Part shown: piece after piece, positions 54,280 through 64,000 of the stretch | How positions within the stretch are numbered: position 1 is the first letter of the stretch | Layout of the letters: the number at the start of each line of letters is the position of its first letter | Assembly: GCA_051294375.1 (NCBI GenBank) | Contig: CM119270.1 | Coordinates: forward strand, 18,335,267-18,399,266 | Reading direction: 5' to 3' | DNA length: 64,000 bases | From: Paraspadella gotoi | Lineage: Eukaryota; Chaetognatha | Translations under genes and position numbers: made by a program | The notes under the pieces: model-generated | Told to the model about the DNA's origin: nothing | Seen by the model: only the letters and a program-made list of their open reading frames with translations | The model's database searches: none

Positions 54280-57200
54280 TCAATTTTGGTGACGCCACTT
54301 CTCGGCGTCGCGCCTCCTCGCCTCCGGCGCGATCTGATTTCTCATCCCGCCCAACACGTTGGCCGTCGCCTCGGACGCCAACACGAGCGGCCGAACGAGA
54401 GTGGGCGGGATTTGGCGAAGGACGCCGCCGACGGCCCCGGTGACACCCTTCTCGTCGTGACCCTCGGCGGCGCCGCAAATGATGTTGGACGCCGTATCCT
54501 CGATCCCGGAGTAAAAGACTTGGTAAGCGTTGGAGACGCCCTCGCGAAGATCTGCGGGCGGAAGGGTTCGAATGGTGGTGGCGTCCGACGCCGTGTTGGC
54601 CGCGTTGGAGGCATGAGGCGCGGGGGGGCCGACGATTTGGCGGCGCCGACGCTGGCTCCGCAAGGCCGGGCCCGGGGACAACATCTCGTACATGGTCTCG
54701 GCCAAACAGTGAAACAAGTTAACGGCGCGGTTGCTCATTTCGATGGCGGCCAGGGCAGTAGAGGCACCGAAACTCTGGGTGCCTCGTTGGAGTCCAAGAA
54801 TGATGCGGCCGTCGCGACGGTACTGGTCGATGGGCATGAAGATCAAGTCCTTAAAAAGGGGTTGAATTTAGTTCATAAGACAAGATTTTTATAATCTCCA
54901 ATCCGTTTCCTTTTCACTCAATCCCAACCTCACCTTAATACCCCTGACGATCTGCACGACAGAGGCAACGGGCCCGACTCCGCCGAGGACGTAGGGAATC
55001 TGATTCCGCTTCACGTCGTTGAGCCACTCGTCGATAGCGTGCACTAGGAGGCGGTCCACGCCGAGGACGCCGTGACGAAAGGAAAGGCGCTTTAGGGTCA
55101 CCTGAAAAGATGGGGTGCGAAGACTTGTCAATTCTGATTGTCACTTAATCCCAAGTCTTTCCCAATCTTTCTATCTTAGTTTTCTTTACAATCATTCTCT
55201 CTCTTTCTTTTTCTATTCTTTCTTTCTCTCTCTCTCTTTCTTTACCTGAGAATCGGAGAGATGAGTGATTCCGACGAGGAGGCCGATCAACGGCCCCTGC
55301 TGCATATCCACGTGGCGACCGTGATAGTCGATGTGGATGGGGAGTTCGGGAGAGAAGACAAAGGTTTTGAAGTAGACAGGAGCGGAGGAGGATGAGGAAG
55401 AAGAGGACGGGGAGGAGGAGGAAGAGGCGGAGGCGAAGAGGAGAGGCGTGGTGGTGGGCGCCCCCTGACGGTCGACAATCACGTGAGCGGCCTCTTTGGT
55501 CTCGTCGATGAGAGCGGCGAGATGCTCGGCTTCTTCCAGGCCGAGATCAGCCTCCAAGGCCGAAAGGGTCGACGACGAAAGAGGCTGTTGTTTTAAAAAG
55601 TGTATTTTTTAAAAAAATTAACATTATAAAAATTGTATTTCTCATTTCCAATGCCTTCACCTGAGATGCAAGATCGGCCGGCATCGAAGCCGGAGCCACC
55701 GAGAAGATAGGCCGGTCATCCGGCTCTCGATCGCGTCGCGTCGTCGGCATCGAGTCGACGACATCTACCGACGACAGATGCAGGAAGAAGTCTTTGAGGA
55801 AGAAGAGGGTGTCTTGGTCGATGTTGAGAGCGATCGGCATCAAGGACACCTGAATGAGATATGAGAAGACGATTTAATTCAACGTAAAATAATTGTTCTC
55901 TCAACCGACGGACCGACCTTTAGGCTGCACTCCAATTGACCCGGCGACTCCTCGGGATTCGGTCGCAGATGCATCGCCCTCACATGCGCCATGTCGGCGT
56001 TGGAGCGGCGCGGGTATCGCTCCGAGGTGAAATGGTAGAGCAACTTGTTGACGTGAGAGGCCTCGAGTCGGTCGAGGATCTCGGCCTCGTGCACCAAGAG
56101 GATTTGACGAGAGGCTTGGGGCGCGCGCTCCGGATATTGCTCATGGAGGAAACGAAGCTTGTGAACGCAGACTGAGACGAGGACGCGATGGTCGCGAGAT
56201 CGGCCGCCGGCCGAGCGCCACGAGGCGAGGTCGTTTTTGCGGGCGGAGAGAGGGCGATGACGATTGGGGCGAGGGTCGAAGTCAGAGCCACCGTAGAGAT
56301 TCCAAAAGAGGGAAATCTCTTGGACGGCGAAGCGAATTTCGGATAAAGGAAATCCGTCGGGCGCAGCAAAGGCGTCGCGTTTTTTGACGGGCGCCTGGGG
56401 AAAAAAAGGACGAGGAGAAAAAAAAATATAGCTATAGGCTATAGTATAGGCTATAGGCTATAGTATAGCTATACATAAGCGACGAATCTTTCTCACCACG
56501 AAATGATTCTCCTCCACCACGATAGTTTCCTCGGGAAAGTAGCGCTTGACCGAGGGTTCTCCATCCCGCGGCGCGATTCCGAGTCCCGGTTCATCGATGA
56601 CACAAAAGTCATCGTCGCCGTAGTCTTCGATGGAGCGCCGGTCGTTCGAGCGACCGACGTCGCTGAAGACCTCGCGGACGAGAGCTTCCTCCCGCGCCTT
56701 TTCCGCCTCGTCGAGGGCGAAGGAGGCGGGGCCGATGGCGGGAACTTCAGCGAAGGGAGAAGACGCCGAGACGCCTAGAGAGACTTGGTCTTCGTCACGA
56801 CGGAAAAAGGCGGTGGTGGGTGGAAAGGCGGAGGCCGCCTCCATCGTCTCTTCCTCCTCATCGTCGCTCTCCATCATGGCGTCGGCGATGCTAATGTTGA
56901 CCCGCTCCGCCTGCGACAACGACAACTCGTCGCGCTGCTGCTCCCTCTCGTCATCCGGCTCGGGCGCGGCCGACGCGGAGGGGTTGTAGGCGAAATCACC
57001 GTCCGAAGCGAGATAGGAGAGTAAAGACTGGAATGGAAAAAAGACGAGGAAGAAAAAATGAAGAGGAGAAAAATGAAAGGGGGGGGGGCGAAAAGATAGC
57101 GAAATAGTTCAACCCTTTCTTTTTCAAAACGCGAGCCTTCTCTTATCTTCTTTTACCAGCAGCACCCCGCAGGAATCAGCGCACGTGTTGATGCGCACAG

Positions 57201-60200
57201 CGTTGGACGACATTCGCGCGTCGATCTTCGGTTTCCCCGCGCGCGATTCAGGGTTAAGGAGAAGGGTGAGTTCGAAATTCTCCAGGGACGCGACGCATAC
57301 GTAATCCTCGCGTAGGTTGAGTGGGAGAGGGTAAGGGACGTTGCGGTCGCTGACGAGAACGCAAGCCTCGTCGACGATGAAGCGGAGAAGGCTCGAGTCG
57401 CATTCATAGACAAGGTTGGAGGAGATGCTGAGTGGAGAAAGAGTTATAAACATGAAATACATATTAACTTTCTAGAATACATGAGTTAAACAAAAGCATT
57501 TCAAATGGTATTTAACGCTGTAAGTTAAAGCAAGACCGCCTTTACTCACCTCATCTGTTCCACCGTCATCACAGCGGCGTAGGGTATGTGCAACGGCCTG
57601 TAATCGACGGCGGAAGAACAAACATGGAGATGCAGTTCGGTGACGACGGCCGGAGGGTCGAAACCTTCCACGGGATAATCGATGACGCCGACAAAGTCCA
57701 GCAGCTTCTCCAACGGCGAACGACCCGGCGGATGCAGCGTCACCCTCAGCGTCAGTCCCGCAGCGCAAACGGACACCACGTGAGTGTTGATATTTCGCCG
57801 AGCCTCTGGCGTTGACCTCACGGCCAGCGTGAGGACGTCCCGGCTGTCAGGCCCGTTTCCGACCTGATCCGCCAGCTTGGTCGGTACGTTGGAGCCAGAA
57901 GTGAAGGCCGTCTTAAAGAATTCGGGTGGCAGCGGAGTAAAGGGCCTGAGTAGGGCGTCGGAGGCAGCGCCGAGGGAATGGCTCGTCAAAGAAGACTCGC
58001 GATCTTCGGCGAAGTAGAGTGCGAGATAATTGGCTTGGAGGCAGGTGTACTGAAGGTCGGGGTCACCGCGAAAGGAGGCAACGACGAAGAGATCGAGCGT
58101 CTTGACGTCGAGAACGAGTTCAGAATGATTGGGCTGTTGTCGTTGTTCGTCGAGGGGCTTTTCCTCTTCACGGTGAGAGGTGAGGCAGGCCAAGAGTCGC
58201 GTCTGATCTACGGTGAGTTTGAAGGCAAATTTACTAAATCCCGAGCGGCGGTTCTTGGGCATTTTCCTTCGTCCCAAAGACCGAGGTTCGAAGGTCGAAT
58301 AAAAGGCAGTATCGTCGTCGTCGTCGCTGTCGAAGTCGCCGTGGACCATCGGCCTGCTCATTTGAAATGCGCCACCGCCCGCCCCTGCCCACGAATAAGG
58401 CGGGTGGGGCGGCTGAGTAGGTTCCGAGGGTGGCGCGGCGGGGCTCCACAGGGGCAAGTCCAGGCACAAACGGTTGTAAATGATTTCGAGAAAATGTTTC
58501 GAGGGTAAGTGAAGGGAGAGGACGGGGACAGTGATCTCGACGACCAATTCCGACTTTTGGATGGAGGAGTTGACGAAGGCGATGATCTCCGATTTGGATC
58601 CCGGCATCACCATCTCTTCGTCCTCGTACATCACCTTGAATAAAATAATGAAATTTTAAAATATTTAATTCGAATTTATTAAAGTTTAATATTAACGATA
58701 ATAAGTAAGAATGAGAATCAGTCCCCCTCCCCACCTTTTTGTCTGAAAATGGCGAAGGTTCCTTCCGCTCGTCGGCCAAGATGGCGTCGTCGTCGTCGTC
58801 TTCGCCTTCGAATTCTTCAAGGAGGTCTTCGTCGTCGACGTCGCAAGGAGATCGAGGATGAACGACGATCTTGATCCTCACGGGGACGACGGGGCATGCC
58901 GGATCGTCCTCTATCCTCCTGCGGTAAAAATATAATACATAAATAGTATAAATAATTAATTAATAGATAACCTAAATTATTTACGTTTTATTCGGCCACG
59001 ACCACATCCCCATCGACAACATCGGTACGGCCTCCTCTCCCTCGTCCATTTGTAGGCTGCCCCGCAGCTCCTCCCACTCCACGTGGAGCACGGTCCTGAC
59101 GTCGCCATCGGCGAAGGAGGCGTCGGCGCGCAGACCCCTCGCCTCGAGATGGAGACGTTCGGGCCGCAGCGTTCGTCGCCACCAAGGTGCGCGGCCGGGA
59201 TCGTTGAGAGGGCGCCGATCGGGCACGGGAAAACGGAATTCGATGTCGAGGCGGGAAGAAGGGAGAGTCTCGAAACGGAAGGACGTTTCCGAAGAGACTT
59301 CGTTCTGTTCGCGGAAGAAGGGGAAAACCATTTCATGTTCAAACTGGAAACGATCCAAATCACGTTGCAGATTTTGCCCGTTTGGTAAGTGAACCCGACT
59401 GACCCGACTGACCTGACTGGCAGACAAAAACGCGGAGGTCGAGTTGGAGTAGGGCTGAAACTCTCGTTCTCTCCGTCGACGAGCCGATCGAGAAGATAAG
59501 CCGTTCAAGACTCTGTGGAGTCGATCGATCAACGTTGGATCGATCTGTGCAGGGGTAATAATGTACATTTTTACAACTATTGTATTATTTTTCTGTTATG
59601 TAAATTCATGCTGTCCAGTATTTTTAAATTAAGTAAATTAAATCGATCAAGACACCAAGTGTAACCTGCAAGCGGCAGGGATGACCCAATTCGACGACGA
59701 CGTCGAGATGTTCGAAGCTGCGACCGGGATGTTGAGGCGATTCGTTGTGGACGAGGACGAGGCGGAGGGCGAGGGCGGGAGAGAGAGGATTGGAAGAGAC
59801 GAAGGGAGAATCGGGCGATGGCTGAGCGGGAGACGGAGGCGGGGAGAAGGCGAGAAGAGGAAGGAAGAGAGGCGGAGTTCTACCCGAGGCGGATGGAGAA
59901 GAGCGTCGCTCGTCGAACAGACACTCGACGACCTCCAACGACCCTAGCGCCGCGTCGAGATGGCGAGAGGAGACGCCAGACTTGGGGGAAGATTTTTCAG
60001 TCGTCGAGAGATTGAAGGGTTTGACGAGGAAACGGAGGTGATCACCGCCAGCGGGCGAGGCGGCGCAGGCCGAGATGGCGGGGCCGATATCGTCCGAACC
60101 AGAGCAATTGATGGCGAGGGCTTTTTCGAAATACCTCTCGGCCATTTGCGTCAATCGCTCCGCCAACGGGAGAGACGATGGAATCGCCGGCGTCTCGTGC

Positions 60201-62509
60201 GTCAAGACTCCGGCGACGATGGAAACGCGGATACGCATCAGCGTCGCGTCCGAGGCGGCGTTACTTTTGGCGAGGTTGGCTTCACGATCACGCTTAGAAG
60301 CGGAACCGGATTTGGAGCGATCAGAGCTGGCGTACGTCGGCGACGCCGCGGAAGATGGCGTCGACGACGTAGCGCCGCTGACGCCGCTGCAAATCGAATT
60401 GGTTATTTCCGTCGAGGAAATGGAGGGCGCGTTGCCGGGAAAACGACGCCGGCCTTGTCTTCCGTGGAGAGAGTAAAAGTCGTCGGAATCATCGTCCAAG
60501 TTCAGCGAAAGTGTCAGGTCTTCCTCACCAATGCCCAGCGGCCGCTGCATCATAGCCTGCTGGTGTTGTTTGTGCAGCGCCATGCGCTCCTGATGCAGCT
60601 GTCGTTGCAGCTCGTGCTCGACCTTGCAGCGGTCACGACGGCGGCGGTGGTGGCGGTGGCGGCTTCGGGTGGAGGCAGAGGCTGAATCGGCGAGGCGGGC
60701 GGAGAAGTCGGCGAGGAGAAGAATTTGATGGGGAGTGGCGAAGAAGTGGACGGCGCCCAACTGAAGATCAGAAGGTAATCACAGTTTATTCATTTTTGAA
60801 GTTACAAACAAAGAGTAGGTATTAGGTAATGATTAGTAATGATTCTCCCAAACCTTTTTAAACCGTTTATTTTTCAGTTAATGTGTCCAAAATAAGTAAT
60901 TTGATCTGAACTAATCAAATATAAAACTAGCTGTGCAAACCAAGTTTTTTTTTTCTCTCGGGGAAACGGCTAGGTAAACGAGGTTCCAAATGGAGAAGAG
61001 AATAACTACATGTACATGTTACACTCAGACTATATCAGTAAAGTACAAACTTTTTTCAGTCACCACACCTGGCAATCGATCTGTAAAGCGACTCCGGGAA
61101 GATTCTCTTTCTGCTTCATCTTGACCGAGACGGTGGTTTGACCCGCGACGGCCATGATCAATATTGGTGCAGAAATGGGCGAAGTCTCCTCGCCGGAGGA
61201 GCAGGGCTTGAACCCAGACTCAGTCGCCGACTGGAAGATTTCGTCTTCGCTGTCTCCCGAAGTGCCCGACGCCTGGAGGCTCGAGCCGGCCGACGATTTG
61301 TAGTCGTCCACGTAAAGTTTGACGCCGTCTGGAGGAGAAAAAAAAAGGAACATGAGATGGAGCGGAAAAGAAAAGTAAGATAAAGAGGAAGATACTAAGT
61401 AGGAAGAAAAGAGAAAAAAGATTTCCGAATTTAAAACAATATTGAAAGAAATTAACAAGATCTTCACAACGCTCACCGCAGGTCACGATCTTGGTCAAAA
61501 AAGCCGGAGGCTCCCAGTAGGAAGTCGACTCGGCATTGGCGATCTCGTCGTAGAACTCGAGATGTTGCACGTGGAGTTCGAGGGCCTTCCCGCCGGCGTT
61601 GGGGTCGTCGTCGTCGTCGGGCGTCTCGAGACGGACGATGGTGTCGATGAGAGAGACGCGGATGCGGCAGAGGATCGACTCGATCGTCTGGGCGAAGGAG
61701 TCGAGGCCTTCGAATCCGCTCGACTTGGATTCCGACGACGACGACGACCGTTGATATTGTTGTTTTTGTTCCTGGGGGGGGGGGAAGAAATTTAAATTAA
61801 TTTTGGTTTTCAAAATAAAAAAACTTATTTTATTAAGTAGTTTCTAACAATTTTACCGTAACTCATTTATTTATTATAGTCGGTATACGTATATCTCAAA
61901 TACGTCCCGATGTATCGAACCTGATGCTGAATTTCCTGAGCGATCTGCAGACTCACGGCCATGGCCGAGTGGGACGACGACCAGAGCGAGGACTCCGAGA
62001 GCCACGAGGTGGCGTGAGACTCGGCTCCTCGGGCGCGAACCGTCATCTCCAAGTTGCGGATCTCGACCTGGTTCGTTGACAAATTCAAAATTTCAAATAA
62101 ACCTCATAGTTCGATTAATCTTTGAATCATACTAAACTAGGTTTTATTCTACCAATTATATAAAGATGTTTAAAAATTTAAAGGAAGCCTCCCTAGCCCG
62201 ACAATAACATATTCGGTTCAATTGTCCTCTCAACCAATGACACGCCAATGACCCAGCCCCATCGCCCGAGCCTCTCATTTGTCCAAACCAAGGGGGGCCA
62301 GCTCACTTTGAGCTCTTTCTTAATTCTTAATTTCTAACTTTATTAACAATTCTTTACACTAAATGTATCTTCTCACTTTCACATTTCATTTTCACCTTCA
62401 CTTATTTATTTATTAAATAGTTAATTGTTAATAACAGTTTAAAAACTTTATTTGTTGTACATTTGAAATGTAATATTATTTTCTCTCTCCCTGTCTCTCT
62501 CTCTCTCCC

Positions 62510-62571
<62 letters not shown>

Positions 62572-63055
62572 TTCACACAAAAAACTGTACAAATTTTCAC
62601 AAATCATTGACGCTGAAGAAGGCTTGCATCCAAAGCCGAAACATGTACGTTTTCTATGATAAAATAAAATTCGTTGTGAAACAAAAATCATTTTGCCCAA
62701 ATACATACAACAACGAAAAAGAAAGGTTATTACTACTACTAAAAATTTAAACATAAAAGACACTTCCCCTTACCGTGGTGTTGTTCTCCATTAATGAACT
62801 CCATGGGATAACGATGACTATCTCCCCGACGAACCCGTCCACCAACTCGAGCGGCGACTTGAGACTCTTCAACGTCTCGTTGACGGAATCGATATCCAGC
62901 TGAACGTCCTTGATCTCCCCGCGCCCATCGTAGATGTCCAGACTCAGCTGGTCCAGCGTCAGCTTCTCTTTTAAGAAGTGACCCATGTAGTGTTGAAGGA
63001 TGTAGCGACAGGCGCGCTTCTTGATCGATTCCGACCAAGGAAAGTACCAAGGCAT
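54280..63055 (-). CDS. ATG2: Autophagy-related protein 2 (bridge-like lipid transfer protein)
   Basis: Fifteen exons give 2150 aa, close to human ATG2A/B (about 1940-2080): 63055-62774, 62067-61921, 61771-61477, 61328-61069, 60760-59666, 59544-58985, 58918-58735, 58634-57550, 57427-57157, 57027-56497, 56394-55918, 55849-55661, 55584-55246, 55101-54934, 54849-54280. The chorein N-terminus is clear (ESIKKRACRYILQHYMGHFL; LDQLSLDIYDGRGEIKDV). The C-terminal block is YFKTFVFSPELPIHIDYHG, QGPLIGLLVGITHLSDSQV, GVDRLLVHAIDEWLNDVKRN and FMPIDQYRRDGRI, then QRGTQSFGASTALAAIE. The middle has acidic and Ser-rich runs typical of poor conservation. ATG2 bridges the ER and the phagophore and moves lipid for autophagosome growth, with WIPI/ATG18 and ATG9. 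Exon 6 could contain a short unspliced stretch at about 59400, but the ORF is continuous there. Confidence 0.96.
56427..56474. repeat. CTATAGGCTATAGTATAG tandem repeat
   Basis: Short tandem repeat in the ATG2 intron 55850s-56496 side, just downstream of a 5' splice site (intron 56395-56496). Simple sequence. Confidence 0.8.
62480..62571. repeat. CT/GA microsatellite
   Basis: A run of about 90 bases of CT repeats with few interruptions in ATG2 intron 1, directly 5' of the third hammerhead-bearing repeat. A similar shorter CT tract precedes the copy at 26014. Confidence 0.95.
62572..62690 (+). repeat. Hammerhead-bearing repeat, third copy
   Basis: CT tract, TTTCACACAAAAAA, then a core like those at 21580 and 26021, followed by AAAATTCGTTGTGAAAC. 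More diverged than the other two outside the core. It lies in ATG2 intron 1, antisense to the gene. Confidence 0.8.
62605..62656 (+). ncRNA. Hammerhead-ribozyme-like motif, copy 3
   Basis: CTGAAGA (62613-62619; position 7 is free in hammerheads), stem II GGCTT/AAGCC with a different loop, GCATCCA (62621-62637), GAAA (62638-62641), ACATGT and A at 62647 as the expected cleavage position. Stem I GACG/CGTT is 4 bp and differs from copy 2 in compatible pairs (G-U to G-C, A-U to G-U). Changes sit in loops or keep pairing, as expected under RNA-structure selection. Confidence 0.6.
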
Positions 63056-63847
63056 TTTTTTAGGTTTTTGGTTGTTTTTTTTTATATTATCGATAATGTA
63101 TTGTTTAGTATTTCCAGTGTTTTTTCAGGAATTGACGCGGGATGGTATTTCGGTTGAGCAGGGTTTTTCTTTTAAACTTCTTTTTTATCTTGAGCTTGAT
63201 TGTTTTTTGTCCAATTTTTCCTCATTTTTTCTTTCGTCGCCTCCCGTCAACGGCTCCGTCTCGCGTGATCATAGTTACCCCGTCGTCGAGCTTTATAAAT
63301 TTATTGCCACTAAACGAAATATAATGCTTGGTAAATAGAACAACGATGTAAACGAACAAGCGAACGAGCGGTATATAATACTTTTACAACCATTTATTTA
63401 TGCGTCTTGGATAAAGATTCTTGTTCGAGAGCTTTTTTGACTAGATATACGCACATAATTCGAACGAATGTATCGATTAAACTTACTACCGCGCATTATA
63501 AAAGCGTATCTATATAGTAAATTTAATACAAAATTAATTTGTTCATTTTCCCTTGGAAAATTTTCCCCGGAAAAGTAAGTAATAAATAAAAATAATTTTC
63601 CCCGGCTCGACAAAAACACCGAACGGACCATGAAGGTCTTTCCCAAATAATTAATAATTTCCCCAAATACTTAATTTTTCAAAGAGTGACGGTCACTGTA
63701 AAATGTGAAAAGCTACAAGGAGAGGTCTACAAAGCGCGATGAAAAGCTTAAGAAACTTTCCAAGTAATTACCTCCGCCACTAATGTCACCGCTATCACAA
63801 CACTATCACAGATCAAAACTCGCCACGAGTTCCGAGAATGGACTCAC
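63056..63847. other. ATG2 upstream region
   Basis: About 790 AT-rich bases between ATG2 and an exon of the next minus-strand gene. It should contain the ATG2 promoter and either an intron or the 3' end of the next gene. No convincing coding exon was found. Confidence 0.45.
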
Positions 63848-64000
63848 GTCCCTTCTCTCGGCGAAAGCGCGTTGAAAGGCGTCCTTGTCTGCCGGCGCCA
63901 GGCCAGAGTGAAAGCTCAGCGCCGAAACGACGAAAAGTCGCTTGTCCACGGCTTCGCCGAGACCCATTCGATCAACGACGAAGGGAAAAAGGCGCCGCGT
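63848..64000 (-). CDS. Exon of an unidentified minus-strand gene (partial)
   Basis: The minus frame is open from the window edge for 51 codons to a good 5' splice site (GGGAC/GTGAGTC at 63848-63847). It contains FPFVVDRMGLGEAVDKR, FVVSALSFHSGLAPADKD and FQRAFAERRD, a mixed helical sequence with GC-rich codon use like the neighbouring exons. An ATG at 63967-63965 could be the start, making this a first exon. I do not recognise the family. Confidence 0.5.

Noticed and set aside
59960-60685. 241-aa plus-strand ORF
   Set aside because: Antisense to a long ATG2 exon with GC-rich codons; composition (Arg/Gly) is typical of a shadow frame.

Overview
This is a eukaryotic nuclear window, most likely from an early-branching or otherwise gene-dense invertebrate animal; a sponge-like compact genome is my best guess, but the sequence alone does not fix the phylum. 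The signs are GC-rich exons split by short AT-rich GT-AG introns (mostly 70-400 bases), animal gene families (SEC62, TMEM248, INPP4, TBC1D16, OSBPL10/11, ATG2, a syntaxin 7/12-type SNARE, a rhodopsin-like GPCR), a eukaryotic tRNA-Tyr with an intron, and a non-LTR-type retroelement. I rebuilt eleven minus-strand gene models and one nested plus-strand gene exon by exon. Splice phases close in frame throughout these twelve models, so they are much more reliable than single ORFs.

Layout. Bases 1-2800 hold a possible terminal exon of an unidentified membrane-protein gene (516-713) and five tRNA genes (Asp, Tyr, Glu, Leu, Asn) in 1.35 kb. Bases 2847-4451 are the last four exons of a GPCR on the plus strand. 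From 6207 to 63055 there are eleven consecutive minus-strand genes: syntaxin-7/12-like, a glycine-rich-domain (DUF1399/GRDP) protein, SEC62, TMEM248, an OSBPL10/11-type lipid transfer protein, DDI1/2 with a UBA domain, a small securin-like protein, INPP4 (PI(3,4)P2 4-phosphatase) with an N-terminal PH domain, TBC1D16, 6-phosphogluconate dehydrogenase and ATG2. A plus-strand armadillo-like gene (38422-40750) lies inside an INPP4 intron. The last 153 bases hold an exon of another minus-strand gene.

Accessory DNA lies in introns and spacers. The largest item is a 4.3-kb plus-strand retrocopy (21658-25920) in an OSBPL intron, with a target-site duplication and a poly(A) tail. It is chimeric: its 5' end is a spliced fragment of the complex I subunit NDUFS2, and the rest is a decayed element with a PHD finger, a reverse transcriptase and a restriction-like endonuclease. 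It sits between two inverted copies of a short repeat carrying a hammerhead-ribozyme core; a third copy lies in ATG2 intron 1. Two other two-copy dispersed repeats, a perfect 47-bp palindrome and a MITE-like element are also present.

Several neighbours act in membrane lipid signalling and trafficking (OSBPL, INPP4, TBC1D16, ATG2, syntaxin, SEC62). This is probably coincidence, because the spacers (0.5-2.2 kb) give no sign of operon-like organisation.
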